From contig CAKROZ010000002.1 of assembly GCA_934373635.1 (NCBI GenBank), positions 1 through 64,000 of the forward strand: 64,000 nt of DNA. Direction: 5' to 3'. The notes under the pieces are model-generated. The model searched no databases. It had not been told where the DNA came from and saw only the letters and a program-made list of their open reading frames with translations. The stretch comes from an uncultured Eubacteriales bacterium (GTDB lineage: Bacteria; Bacillota; Clostridia; Oscillospirales; CAG-272). The position numbers and the translations under genes were made by a program. This document shows, in pieces, positions 42,488 to 52,500 of the stretch (position 1 is the stretch's first letter; every line of letters begins with the position of its first letter).

Positions 42488-43629
42488 GATTCGGCATTGT
42501 CGGCTACGGCAACATGGGTTCGGGACACGCAAAGCACTTTAAGGAAGGAAAAATCAAAAACGGCGTCCTCACGGCGATCTGCGACATCAATCCCGCGAAG
42601 CTCGCGGCGGCGAAGGAGATCTTCGGCGACGAGGTCGAGTATTTCGAGAACACCGAGGCGCTCTTTGCCTCGGGAAAATGCGACGCGGTGATGATCTGTA
42701 CGCCGCACTATCTGCATCCGACGCTCGCGATGGCTGCCGTCGATGCGGGGCTCCACTGCATCGTGGAAAAGCCCGCAGGTGTGTATACGCTCCAAGTCAA
42801 GGAGATGCTCGAGCATGTCAAGCATTCCGACAGGATCCTCGGCATCATGTTCAATCAGAGAACCAATCCCGCCTTCCGCAAGATGCGGGAAATGGTACAT
42901 AACGGCTCGATCGGTAAAGTGAAGCGTACAAACTGGATCATTACCGACTGGTATCGCTCGCAGGAATACTACGACAGCGGCTCGTGGCGTGCGACGTGGA
43001 AGGGCGAAGGCGGCGGCGTTCTTTACAATCAGGCACCCCATCAGCTCGACCTCTTCCAATGGATCGTCGGCATGATGCCGTCGAGAGTGCGCGCCTTCTG
43101 CCACTTCGGAAAATGGCATGACATCGAGGTAGAGGACGACGTGACCTGCTACGTCGAATATCCGAACGGGGCGACGGGCATTTTCATCACGACGACGGCA
43201 GACGCGCCCGGCACCAACCGTTTCGAGATCACGGGCACGAAAGGCACGCTGATCTTCGAGAACGACAAGCTCTACTTCAAGGAGCTCGAGATCGACGAGC
43301 GGGAATACTGCTTCGCGACGAACAAGGGATTCCAGAAGCCGCCCTGCCGTCCGACGGTCGAGGTCCCTCTCGAGGGAGAAAACAGTCAACACGTCGGCAT
43401 CGTCAACAACGTGGCGAACGCAATCTTAGGACTTGAGCCCCTGTACGCGCCCGCGGAGGACGGTCTTTGCGGCGTGGAGCTCGCGAACGCGATGCATCTC
43501 TCGACATGGCTCGGACGGGAGGTCGACCTTCCGATCGACGATACGCTCTTCTATGAGGAATTGAAAAAGCGCATCGCGATCTCGAAACCGCACCGTCAGA
43601 CGAACGACTCCAAGATCACGACCCAGTAA
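42475..43629 (+). CDS. Gfo/Idh/MocA family oxidoreductase (first copy)
   Basis: 384 residues. The N-terminal Rossmann fold begins VRFGIVGYGNMGSGHAKHF, and the family motif EKPAG is at about residue 98, containing the catalytic-region Lys. The C-terminal alpha/beta domain includes GGGVLYNQAPHQLDLFQWIV (about 180), with the conserved His. NAD(P)-dependent oxidation or reduction of a sugar or inositol derivative is expected. It overlaps the upstream isomerase by 13 nt. Confidence 0.9.
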   Translation: MEKVRFGIVGYGNMGSGHAKHFKEGKIKNGVLTAICDINPAKLAAAKEIFGDEVEYFENTEALFASGKCDAVMICTPHYLHPTLAMAAVDAGLHCIVEKPAGVYTLQVKEMLEHVKHSDRILGIMFNQRTNPAFRKMREMVHNGSIGKVKRTNWIITDWYRSQEYYDSGSWRATWKGEGGGVLYNQAPHQLDLFQWIVGMMPSRVRAFCHFGKWHDIEVEDDVTCYVEYPNGATGIFITTTADAPGTNRFEITGTKGTLIFENDKLYFKELEIDEREYCFATNKGFQKPPCRPTVEVPLEGENSQHVGIVNNVANAILGLEPLYAPAEDGLCGVELANAMHLSTWLGREVDLPIDDTLFYEELKKRIAISKPHRQTNDSKITTQ

Positions 43630-43653
43630 CTTCGAAAGCGAGGAAGGTTTCCG

Positions 43654-44658
43654 ATGAAAAAACGACCGTTCCGCGTCGCGGTGGTCGGTTGCGGCACCAT
43701 TGCGCCGAACCACCTGTTTGCCCTTTCCGCGATGCCCGAGGTGTGCGTGTGTGCACTGGTCGACCCGCGGCTCGAGCGGGCGGAGGCAATGCGGGCGAAA
43801 TACGCGTCCGAGGCGAAGCTCTTCTCCGACTATGAGACCATGCTCGGAGAGATCCGCCCCGATGTCGTTCATATCTGTACCCCGCACTATCTGCACGCGT
43901 CGATGGCGATGCGTGCGCTCTCGGCGGGGATCCACGTCTACCTTGAAAAGCCGATGTGCCGCACCGCGGAGGAGATCCCTCTGCTCCTCGAGGCGGCGAA
44001 GGCGAGCACGGCAAAGATCACGGTCTCCTTTCAGAACCGTCTGAATCCGACGACCCTCGCCGCGCTGAAGATTGCGAATGAGGACGGCGGCGCCCTGCGC
44101 GGGTACGGCACGCTCTTTTGGGATCGCGGTGAGAAATATTACACCGAGAGCGGCTGGCGCGGAAAACGCGAGACGGAGGGGGGCGGCGTGCTCATCAATC
44201 AGGCGATCCATACGCTCGACCTGCTCTGTCTCTTTCTCGGCACGCCCCGTCGCGTGACGGCGACGACGGCGAACCACCATCTGAAGGGGATCATCGACGT
44301 GGAGGACAGCGCGGAGGGCATCATCGAGTTCGACGGCGGCAAGCACGCGGGGTTCTACGCGACGACCTCCTACCTCGGCGGATGCGAGACGACCGTGCTC
44401 CTCGAAACGGCGCATCACCGTCTCGAGATCCGCACGCCCGACCTGTACCTCGACGGGGTGAAGGTCGACCTTCCGAAGACGCTCCATGCTCCCGTCGGCA
44501 AGGAATGTTACGGTGCGGGGCACACCTATCTGATCCGCCGTTTTTACGAAGCGATCGCGTCGGGAGAGGACGCCCCGATCCCGCCGAGCGAGGCGCAATA
44601 CGCGCTCCGCGTTCTGCTCGCGGCGTATCGGTCGGGAGACGAAAGCGTTGAGGTTTAG
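43654..44658 (+). CDS. Gfo/Idh/MocA family oxidoreductase (second copy)
   Basis: 334 residues. Rossmann motif VVGCGTIAPNHLFALSAM, EKPMC at about residue 96, and GGGVLINQAIHTLDLLCLF (about 177) with the catalytic His. Similar in plan to the first copy but clearly diverged, so the two probably act on different intermediates. It starts 24 nt after the previous gene. An AT-rich repeat follows before uxuA. Confidence 0.9.
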   Translation: MKKRPFRVAVVGCGTIAPNHLFALSAMPEVCVCALVDPRLERAEAMRAKYASEAKLFSDYETMLGEIRPDVVHICTPHYLHASMAMRALSAGIHVYLEKPMCRTAEEIPLLLEAAKASTAKITVSFQNRLNPTTLAALKIANEDGGALRGYGTLFWDRGEKYYTESGWRGKRETEGGGVLINQAIHTLDLLCLFLGTPRRVTATTANHHLKGIIDVEDSAEGIIEFDGGKHAGFYATTSYLGGCETTVLLETAHHRLEIRTPDLYLDGVKVDLPKTLHAPVGKECYGAGHTYLIRRFYEAIASGEDAPIPPSEAQYALRVLLAAYRSGDESVEV

Positions 44659-44663
44659 GAAAT

Positions 44664-44699
44664 TCGGAATTCAGAATTCAGAATTATGAATTATGAATT
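44664..44699. repeat. AT-rich GAATTCAGAATTATGAATT-type repeat, copy 2
   Basis: Direct repeats of GAATTCA and GAATTAT in the gap before uxuA, sharing GAATTATGAATTATGAATT with 29549-29577. Confidence 0.6.
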
Positions 44700-44777
44700 G
44701 TCTTTGCGTCTGCGGATGCAAATGGTGCCTTTTTGAAAATGATTGTTTACATATTTGTTTAGAAATGAGGAAATGCC

Positions 44778-45836
44778 GTGAAAATGACGTTTCGTTGGTA
44801 CGGGGACAGTGACCCCATTACCTTGGAAAATATCCGACAGATCCCTGGGATGAGCGGGGTCGTCACCGCGCTTTACAACGTGCCCGTCGGCGGGGCGTGG
44901 GAAGAGCGGGACATCCTCGCACGGCGCGAGAAAGTTCGCGCCGCGGGGCTCTCGATGGAGGTCATCGAGAGCGTGCCCGTACACGAGGAGATCAAGCTCG
45001 GCTCCCCGATGCGGGACGCTCTCATCGAAAACTATCAGAAGACCATCCGTGCGCTTGGCGCCGCGGGAGTGAAGGTCATCTGCTACAACTTCATGCCCGT
45101 GTTTGACTGGGTGCGCTCGGAGCTCTCTTATCGGAACGCGGACGGATCGACCTCTCTCGCTTACGACCAGAGGACGATCGACGCGATGGATCCGAAGAAG
45201 AGCGCGCTCTCCCTTCCCGGCTGGGACGAGAGCTACACGAAGGAAGAGCTCGCTTCCCTGCTCGCCCGTTACGAGAGCATCGACGAGGAAGCTCTCTTTC
45301 GGAACATGGTGTACTTTTTGCATGCGATCACGCCCGTCTGTGAGGAGAGCGGAATCGCGATGGCGGTGCACCCCGACGATCCGCCGTGGAGCCTGTTCGG
45401 TCTGCCGCGCATCATCCGCGACGAGGCGCATCTCGACCGTCTCTTCCGTGAGGTTCCTTCCGCCGCGAACGGTCTGACCTTCTGCACGGGGTCGCTCGGC
45501 GCGAATCCCGACAACGACCTTGTGAAAATGGCGAAAAAATATGCGGCGGCGGGACGCATACACTTCCTGCACGCGCGCAACATCCGTTTTGCTCCTCCCG
45601 AGGCGGGCGGGCTCTTCTTTGCGGAGAGCGCGCATCCGACCGACTGCGGCTCCCTCGATATGTACGGGATCCTGCGGGCTCTCTCGGACGAGGGCTTTGA
45701 CGGCTATGTCCGCCCCGACCACGGAAGAAACATCTGGGGCGAGGCGGGACGCCCGGGGTACGGATTATACGACCGTGCGCTCGGCGCGACCTATCTTCTC
45801 GGTCTGATGGAAGGAATCGAAAAAACAAAACACTGA
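44778..45836 (+). CDS. uxuA: Mannonate dehydratase
   Basis: 352 residues, TIM-barrel UxuA type. Characteristic segments are MTFRWYGDSDPITLENIRQI at the N-terminus, VICYNFMPVFDWVR (about 106), AMAVHPDDPPWSLFGLPRI (about 195), CTGSLGANPDNDL (about 236), IHFLHARNI (about 259) and YVRPDHGRNIWGE (about 311). It converts D-mannonate to 2-keto-3-deoxygluconate with a divalent metal. With the SDR downstream and uxaC at 59512 it forms the glucuronate route. Length is normal for the Gram-positive form. Confidence 0.94.
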   Translation: MKMTFRWYGDSDPITLENIRQIPGMSGVVTALYNVPVGGAWEERDILARREKVRAAGLSMEVIESVPVHEEIKLGSPMRDALIENYQKTIRALGAAGVKVICYNFMPVFDWVRSELSYRNADGSTSLAYDQRTIDAMDPKKSALSLPGWDESYTKEELASLLARYESIDEEALFRNMVYFLHAITPVCEESGIAMAVHPDDPPWSLFGLPRIIRDEAHLDRLFREVPSAANGLTFCTGSLGANPDNDLVKMAKKYAAAGRIHFLHARNIRFAPPEAGGLFFAESAHPTDCGSLDMYGILRALSDEGFDGYVRPDHGRNIWGEAGRPGYGLYDRALGATYLLGLMEGIEKTKH

Positions 45837-45865
45837 CGCAAAGCGGGCAAAGCCCGACCGATGCG

Positions 45866-45886
45866 GACTGTCGCTTCTTGACAGTC
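45866..45886 (+). promoter_or_regulatory. Intercistronic hairpin between uxuA and the SDR gene
   Basis: GACTGTC/GACAGTC with a 7-base loop, preceded by a small CGGGC/GCCCG hairpin at 45845-45857. No U-run follows, so it is more likely an mRNA processing or stabilising structure than a terminator. Confidence 0.5.
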
Positions 45887-45916
45887 GGAGCCGATACTCG
45901 GCAGAAAGGACATGCT

Positions 45917-46777
45917 ATGAAGGAAAATCAATTGCCCCTCCCCGTCGATCTTACGAGGAAGGTAGCCGTCATTACGGGGGCGGGCGGTGTGCTCTGCTCC
46001 GCGTTTGCCGAAGTGCTTGCTTCGGCGGGTGCCCGTGTGGCACTGCTCGACATCGATGAGGAAGCCGCAGGCAAGGTTGCCGAGAGGATCCGCGCCGTGG
46101 GAGGCGACGCGATCGCCGTGCGTGCCGACTGTCTTTCTCGCGAGAGCCTTGAGGCGGCGCGGGAAACGGTGGCGGGCACGTTCGGCAATGCCGACATCCT
46201 CATCAACGGCGCCGGCGGAAACAATCCGCGCGCGACGACCGACACCGAGGTGTTCGACCCCGAGATGCTCGAGAACGGAGGGGGCAAGAGTTTCTTTGAC
46301 CTTTCGCCCGAGGGCTTCCGCTTCGTCTTCGATCTGAACGTGACGGCGGCGGTGCTGACGACGCAGGTCTTTGCCCGCGACATGGCGACTTCGGGCAAGG
46401 GAGGCAACATCATCAACATTTCCTCGATGAATGCCTACCGTCCGCTGACAAAGATCCCCGCTTACAGTGCGGCGAAGGCGGCGGTTTCCAACCTGACCGA
46501 ATGGCTCGCCGTGCACTTCGCAGGCGCCGGAATCCGCGTCAACGCGATCGCGCCCGGATTCTTTGTCTCGAATCAAAACCGCGCGCTTCTCTTCCACGAC
46601 GACGGCACGCCGACGGCGAGAACCGAAAAGATTCTTGCGGCAACGCCGATGCATCGCTTCGGTGAGGCACGGGAGCTCCACGGGGCGCTTCTCTTCCTCC
46701 TTTCCGAGGCGGCATCCTTCGTGACGGGTGTCATTCTGCCCGTGGACGGCGGATTCTCGGCGTACTCGGGAGTTTGA
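45917..46777 (+). CDS. SDR family D-mannonate oxidoreductase (UxuB-like)
   Basis: 286 residues from the ATG at 45917 with AGAAAGGA upstream. The SDR cofactor motif is TGAGGVLCSAFAEVLAS, the active site is SSMNAYRPLTKIPAYSAAK (Ser, then Tyr-x3-Lys, about 164-184), and the C-terminal VTGVILPVDGGFSAYSGV is typical. Bacillus and clostridial uronate operons use an SDR of this type to reduce fructuronate to mannonate in place of the long-chain UxuB. Next to uxuA this role is likely. Confidence 0.88.
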   Translation: MKENQLPLPVDLTRKVAVITGAGGVLCSAFAEVLASAGARVALLDIDEEAAGKVAERIRAVGGDAIAVRADCLSRESLEAARETVAGTFGNADILINGAGGNNPRATTDTEVFDPEMLENGGGKSFFDLSPEGFRFVFDLNVTAAVLTTQVFARDMATSGKGGNIINISSMNAYRPLTKIPAYSAAKAAVSNLTEWLAVHFAGAGIRVNAIAPGFFVSNQNRALLFHDDGTPTARTEKILAATPMHRFGEARELHGALLFLLSEAASFVTGVILPVDGGFSAYSGV

Positions 46778-46847
46778 AATTTATTCAGAATCAAATATAC
46801 GATTTTCACATTGCAAGTTATTCATTGTTTCGTTATATATACAAATC

Positions 46848-46874
46848 CGGAGTCGACCCATCAAGTCGACTCCG
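46848..46874. terminator. Terminator hairpin after the hexuronate operon
   Basis: CGGAGTCGAC / GTCGACTCCG with a 7-base loop and flanking A/T-rich sequence, between convergent genes. Confidence 0.65.
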
Positions 46875-46973
46875 TTTGCTAAGATTTGTTTTCTTTTTTA
46901 TACTCTCCTGAGATCTATCTAATACGGGGATGCCCCGTCAAATTGGCACGACCGTTTCTCAAAAACGGCACGG

Positions 46974-48389
46974 TTATTTTTCCTCGGGGGCGTTATCCTG
47001 TTTGCCCGCGATCGCCGCTTTTCCGCCTGCGAAGCCCGCGATGACGGAGGAGAGGTCGATGCCCGTCGACTCCTTCATGCCTTCCATGATCTGGTTCGCG
47101 CTGTTCATGACGTCGCGCACGACCTTCGTCGAGTTCCCGTCGCCGTACATGACAATCTTGTCGGTGCGGGTCAGGGGCGCGGCGGCATTCTTCACGACTT
47201 CGGGCAGGGCGTTGAGATACATTTCGAGCACGGAGGCTTCGCCCATCTTCTTCTGCGCTTCCGCCTTCTTCTCGATGGCTTCCGCCTCGGCAAGGCCCTT
47301 GGCGCGGATACCTTCCGCCTCCTGCTCCATGGCGAAGCGAAGGGCTTCGGCTTCCGCCTTCTTGGCTTCTGCGGCTTGCAGGGCTTCGTACTTCTGCGCC
47401 TCGGCTTCCTTTTGGCGCTTGATAAGGTCGGCTTCCGCCTGCTTTTCCGACTGGTACTTCAGGGCGTCTGCCTGCTTTTTGACGTTGGCGTCGAGCTCGC
47501 GCTCCTTGATGGCGATCTCCTTCTCCTTCAGCTCCGCCTCTTTCTCGCGGCGGGCGATGTCGGCGTTGGTCTTCGCGATCTCGATGATCTTTCTCTGATT
47601 TTCCTGTTGGATGGAATACGCGGCGTCCGCCTCTGCCTTCTTGGTATCCGCCTTCACCTTCATATCCGCCTGCTGTACCGAAAGGGCGGCATCCTGCTCG
47701 GCGATCTTCTTCTCCGCCTCGACACGGACGGCATTTGCCTCCTGCTGTGCATTGGCGGTAGCGATGGCGATATCGCGCTGCGCATTGGCTTTCGCGATCT
47801 GGGCATTCTTACGAATCTGCTCTACGTTGTCGATACCCATGTTTTCAATGGTGCCCGCGGCATCCTTGAAGTTCTGGATATTGAAGTTGACGACCTCGAT
47901 ACCGAGCTTTTCCATATCGGGCACGACATTCTCGGTGATCTTCTTCGCGACGCCCTGACGGTCCTGTACCATCTCCTTGAGTCCGACGGAGCCGACAATC
48001 TCACGCATGTTACCCTCGAGCACCTGTGTGACGAGACTGATTAACTCGGGTTGACGCATACCGAGCAGGGACTGCCCTGCCTTCTGAAGCAGAACGGGGT
48101 CGGACGAGATCTTGATATTGGCAACGCCGTCGACCGTGACGTTGATGAATTCGTTGGTGGGAACCGCCTCCGAGGTCTTGACATCGACCTGCATGACGCG
48201 AAGAGACAGTTTATCCACTCTTTCGAAGAAGGGGACACGCCAGCCCGCCTTACCGATTAAAATCCGCATCTTCCCGAGACCCGAGATGATGTAGGCGGTA
48301 TCGGGCGGTGCTTTCAGATACCCGATGACAAAGAGAAGAACGATGAGAACGGCAACGCCGACAAGTGCGAGAATCAATCCAAGCGGCAT
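46974..48389 (-). CDS. Flotillin-like SPFH-domain membrane protein
   Basis: 471 residues from the ATG at 48389, chosen because TTGGAGG lies just upstream. One N-terminal membrane helix (about 3-25), an SPFH domain (about 28-190, with VDVKTSEAVPTNEFINVTVD) and a long Ala/Glu/Lys coiled coil (about 195-400). The C-terminal region ends ALPEVVKNAAAPLTRTDKIV and a Gly/Ala-rich tail. Flotillins scaffold membrane microdomains. No NfeD partner gene is adjacent. Expression is probably set by the manganese-type riboswitch upstream. Confidence 0.92.
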   Translation of the reverse strand: MPLGLILALVGVAVLIVLLFVIGYLKAPPDTAYIISGLGKMRILIGKAGWRVPFFERVDKLSLRVMQVDVKTSEAVPTNEFINVTVDGVANIKISSDPVLLQKAGQSLLGMRQPELISLVTQVLEGNMREIVGSVGLKEMVQDRQGVAKKITENVVPDMEKLGIEVVNFNIQNFKDAAGTIENMGIDNVEQIRKNAQIAKANAQRDIAIATANAQQEANAVRVEAEKKIAEQDAALSVQQADMKVKADTKKAEADAAYSIQQENQRKIIEIAKTNADIARREKEAELKEKEIAIKERELDANVKKQADALKYQSEKQAEADLIKRQKEAEAQKYEALQAAEAKKAEAEALRFAMEQEAEGIRAKGLAEAEAIEKKAEAQKKMGEASVLEMYLNALPEVVKNAAAPLTRTDKIVMYGDGNSTKVVRDVMNSANQIMEGMKESTGIDLSSVIAGFAGGKAAIAGKQDNAPEEK

Positions 48390-48446
48390 GAGTAAATACC
48401 TCCAAATAAAATTAGTTTTGTGTTCCAAAAAGGAGCCTCACGGTTG

Positions 48447-48580
48447 AAAAAAAGACTTTCACTGTACAGATCAGTAAAAGTCTTGTAAAAATCTGTGAGG
48501 ATTCCGCGTTGCCGGACGAATGAGTCGTGTTGACGACACCGCGAGCCACCGAAACCCGGTGACTTACTACTCCCTTTTGC
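48447..48580 (-). promoter_or_regulatory. yybP-ykoY (Mn2+) riboswitch with terminator, controls the flotillin gene
   Basis: Read on the minus strand, the aptamer (48580 to about 48476) starts AAAAGGGAGTAG and ends CAAGACTTTT, pairing AAAAG with CTTTT as P1. Between them are the conserved GTCGTCA and CCGGC segments of the two metal-binding loops, and a hairpin CACCG/CGGTG. The same 3' P1 strand is also the left arm of an intrinsic terminator (GACTTTTACTG / CAGTGAAAGTC plus seven T, 48447-48482). Metal binding would stabilise P1 and free the transcript from termination, the usual on-switch. Identification is by motif comparison with the Lactococcus aptamer from memory. Confidence 0.85.
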
Positions 48581-48586
48581 ATTTTT

Positions 48587-48615
48587 ATTATAGCAGAATT
48601 TTGTTTCCCTGTCAA
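48587..48615 (-). promoter_or_regulatory. Promoter of the riboswitch-flotillin transcript
   Basis: TTGACA (48610-48615), 17-base spacer, TATAAT (48587-48592) on the minus strand; the aptamer starts within the next 10 bases. Confidence 0.92.
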
Positions 48616-48714
48616 GGGGTCGGTTGCGATTCTCCCCTTTGCACAATTTTTTACCGAAAAACTGTGCAATTTACATGAAACGAAGCGTCGGGAGAAAAAT
48701 TCACGGACTTCCCC

Positions 48715-48743
48715 TTGCTTTCACGGCTTCCCTGTGCTACAAT
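48715..48743 (+). promoter_or_regulatory. Promoter of the 48774 gene
   Basis: TTGCTT (48715-48720), 17-base spacer, TACAAT (48738-48743). Confidence 0.75.
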
Positions 48744-48773
48744 AGAGACAATTCATCCTCTGTGAGGTGTTTC

Positions 48774-49352
48774 ATGAAAAGCGTATTTCTGTTCTGTACC
48801 AAGTGGTACGTATTTTTGACCGAGTTACCTCTCGTCTACCTTTTTGTGCTGACGGTGGATTTGCATGAAAAATCCGACGCGCTCCTCGGGTTTTATCCGC
48901 TCGAGATCGTGCTCGTGTTCTTCATCTTCTTTATTCTTGTCTATTTCTTCCGCGTCATCGGGCTGTCGCACGACGAAGTGCGGATGCACGGACTCTTTTC
49001 CTCTCGGGAAAAGGCGATGATCCGTGAGGGGGACACCCTCGTCCTGACGATCCTGCCGCGGCACCGTCTGCGCGTCGAGCTGTTCGGCTCGGACGGCGGG
49101 GTGCCGATGCTCGAATGGCTCCGTGAAGAGGGGCGCGCGCCCGAGGAGGTCAATCTCTTCCGCGGGAAGGCAAACGGCGGACGCCGAAGCGCCGCGCGGA
49201 TCCTCCGTTTCTACGGTGTGCCCTCCGAGGACATCCCCGCCCTGCTCGACGCCGAGCGGGAAACGCGGGACTATGAGACGGTCGCGCTCGCGGTGGAGAA
49301 AAAGGAAGAGAGCTTCGAGATACGGCTCAAGTTTTTGGTTTTGCCCGAATAA
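48774..49352 (+). CDS. Hypothetical membrane protein
   Basis: 192 residues from the ATG at 48774, with GAGGTG upstream. Two membrane helices (about 3-25 and 38-60) are followed by a cytoplasmic domain of about 130 residues (LSHDEVRMHGLFSSREKAMI, DTLVLTILPRHRLRVELFGS). I do not recognise the family; it recalls small conserved proteins of clostridial genomes. It has its own promoter and terminator and is divergent from the flotillin transcript. Confidence 0.7.
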   Translation: MKSVFLFCTKWYVFLTELPLVYLFVLTVDLHEKSDALLGFYPLEIVLVFFIFFILVYFFRVIGLSHDEVRMHGLFSSREKAMIREGDTLVLTILPRHRLRVELFGSDGGVPMLEWLREEGRAPEEVNLFRGKANGGRRSAARILRFYGVPSEDIPALLDAERETRDYETVALAVEKKEESFEIRLKFLVLPE

Positions 49353-49416
49353 AGGATATGCGGGACTTTTGTGAAATATACAGAATTTGACAAGTGCCGC
49401 GAGCCTTTGCGATAAA

Positions 49417-49449
49417 AAGAGCGCCCCTTCGGTTCGGGGCGCTCTTCTT
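49417..49449. terminator. Bidirectional terminator
   Basis: AAGAGCGCCCC / GGGGCGCTCTT with an 8-base loop, T-run on the plus side and A-run on the other. Downstream, 49470-49560 holds a weak inverted repeat (CCTTCGGAAGA / TCTTCCGAAGG) and no gene. Confidence 0.85.
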
Positions 49450-49567
49450 TTTTTGCTTTTCGATGCGGAAGCTATCCTTCGGAAGAGAACATCTGCGTTT
49501 CAAAGCGAACGTTTGCCTTTCGATGTGGGAGTATCTTCCGAAGGGAAAGCTTCTTTTCTTTGCGGAA

Positions 49568-52500
49568 TTATTTTCCGAAGTTGAAGACGGTCGGGTCTGC
49601 GCCTTTCAGAATATCGGGATATTCCTTGCGCGCGTTGCGCTTCTTCTTCTTTTTCCGCCATGCGACGATCTCAAGGATGATGATGAGAACGAGCAGGACG
49701 CAGAGGGCGATCATGATGACCGTGATCCACAGGCTCGAGAGGATCTCTGTCGCTTCCACGAGGAAGTAGACCGAGAAGCCGTCGGTCGTGAAGACCATGT
49801 AGTCTCCGTCGCGCGTCGCTTTCATATCGGTGAGCTTACCGTTGTCGTTTCTGTGAACGACCTTGATGTCCTTCGTCCGAAGGGCTTCGGGAATCAGGAG
49901 TTTGACCTCAAAGTTACCCTCGGGGTGGATCTCCGTCTCTCCGTCCTCGGTGAAGAAGATGTCGTATGCCGCGGCGAGCTTGATCTGCTCATTCAGCGTA
50001 CCGATGCCGAGGAAGCTCTGATCCTGAAATTCCGTGTTCGCTTTCTCGATGAATTTCAGCGTATAGGTGAGTCCCGACGGTGCGGTGATGATGAGAGTAT
50101 CGTTGCCGTCCACTGCCACGGTGTACTGCAAGCGGGTGATCGTCAGGGTCGCCGTCATGGAGGGGATCTCCTCGTAGTTCTGGCTGCCCTTGAAGGTAGC
50201 GGTGACGACATAGACGCCCGCATCCTTGAAGTTCGAGAGATTGTACGTTACGCTGACGCCCGCGGGAAGTTTACCGCTGATCGTGAAGGTCTTCGCCTTT
50301 CCGTCATATTCCACGGTGCGGTCTTCAAACTTGACGCCCGACATATCGTACTTGCCCTTGACGATGGACCATGCCTGCTCGGGGATCTCGCCACCAACAA
50401 CCAGCGTATAGTTTTTGCTCTCTGCCTCGAGAACCGCTTTCGCGACGTAGTTGCCGATCTCGGCGCTCGCGTTATCCGTATAGCGGATCACGACATGTGC
50501 GGGAACGCCGATCAGCGTGTAGGTATGCGTGGTGCCGTCATAGCGCTCGGACGCGGCATCCGTCGTCCAGCGGAGATCGGAGGCGTTCACGGTGACGGTA
50601 AGAGGTGTGACCTTGAAGTCGAAGGTCTCCTCCTCGGTGCCTTGAATCTTATAGTTCTTGTCGGCGACGAGCGTTGCCTTCAAGGTGTATGTACCGACAT
50701 CACCGATGGTGTTGTTCTCATACACGGCACTGACATGCGCGGGAAGGTTCGTGATAAGGAACGAACGGGAATCGGTGCTGAATACGAAGCTCCTGTCGGT
50801 GTAGTTCCATTCGAGCGTGCCGACAATCACGGTTCTCGGAGTGATCTCCCACTCGAGGGTCACGGTGTTCTCCTCGGTATCGCCGATGGCGACACGGTAG
50901 TTCTTATCCTTTGCGAGAAGCGTCGCCTTCGCAAGGTACTTGCCCGCGTCGGTCATGGCCGCGTTCTCATACTCGACGGTGATGTCCTCGGGAAGCTCGG
51001 TCTTCAATCCGACGTGCTGCTCGTTTTCGTTGTACTCGAAGGCGTTTTTCTCGCTCCATTCGGGGGCGGGGATGCGGATGACTGCCTGCTTCACGGTCCA
51101 GGAAAGCTCGGTGCTCGCCTCATCCTCGAGGACGATCTCGTAGTTTTCACTCACGGGCGTGAGGATCGCCTTGGCAAGGTAGGTGCCCGCGTCGGTCGCG
51201 CTCGCGTTCTCGTAAGAGACGAGGACATTCTCGATCTCGTTTGTGAGAGCGACGGTGAAGGTATTTTTGTTGTAGACGAAGGGATTCTCGGGGTCGTAAT
51301 TCCAGTTCAGGGTCCCGACGATGATCTTCTGCTTCGCGATCGTCCACTCGTAGGTGTAGCTCTCCGAGGTCAGACGATACAGAGCGCTGTTCGTCAGAGC
51401 GAAGGTGTAAGTGACCCGATACGTGCCCGCGTCAGTCGAGGTGAGGGTCCCCTCACTGCCCGCGATGCTGACGAGTGCGGCATAATCGCCGAAGGAGAGT
51501 GCGGGAACGGTCTGCTCGCTTCCGTTATAGACATAGCCGGCGTCCGCAAGGGTGAAGTCCGCGGGGTCGATCGCCGTCACGATGCGGTAGGAGATGTTGA
51601 CACTCGTGTCAAAAGTGTAGTTGAGTCTGTTGTATCCCGCCTTCAAGGTGAAGTTGACGGTAACGGAATGGGACCCTCTGTCGGTCGCGGTGATCTCGGT
51701 CGAGAGATCGAGCTCGGCGAGCAGTTCTTCGGGGATCGAATCCGCAAGAAGTTCTACTTTCTTCTCGGTTCCGTCATAGTCGAAGAGGTCCTCCTTGAGC
51801 TTCACGCCGTCGATGTCGAGGGGCTTCGGCGTGATGTTCCAATCGAGCACCTTCTTCGAGGCGGTGAGGCGGTAGTTCGGGTTGTCGTCCTTCAGAGCAA
51901 GAAAGACGGTAACGGTATAGAGGTTCGCGCCGTCGGGAAGGACGTCGCTTGCAAACTCGCCGGCGTAATCACGAATCAAGAAGATGTCGGCGAGAGGCTC
52001 ATAAACACCCGCAATGCTGTAAGAGTCAAGGTCGCGAAGGGTCGGGCGGTGGGTCTCTCCGTCATAGACAAAGGTCTCCTCTTCCCATTCGATCAGATCG
52101 ACGCTGATCGTCTTCGGCTCGATGCGGAAGGTCGCCGAATATTTTACCTCCTTTTTCCCGTTCACAAGGCAGTTCTCGTTTTTCGGTGTGACGATCGCGG
52201 TCACCTCGTAAGTATCAACGTTCTTTGCCGTATTGTTCTCGTAGCGAACATTTAGATAGGGATGATCTGCAAGGGCAGGTATGACGAAGGTGTAATCTGA
52301 GCCCTTATAAGTCAAGGAAGACGCATAATTCCAGCGCGGAGCGGCGATGAGGATGTTTTTGGGGCTGATCTTTACGCTGATTTCTCCGGATGTTCCCGTG
52401 ACGGTCTTGTCGCCGTCTTCGACGCTGACGACACAGGTATAGACCGCTTCGCCCACCGTCATCGGCACTTCAAGGGTCGCGTGGATCTCTCCCTCGAGCA

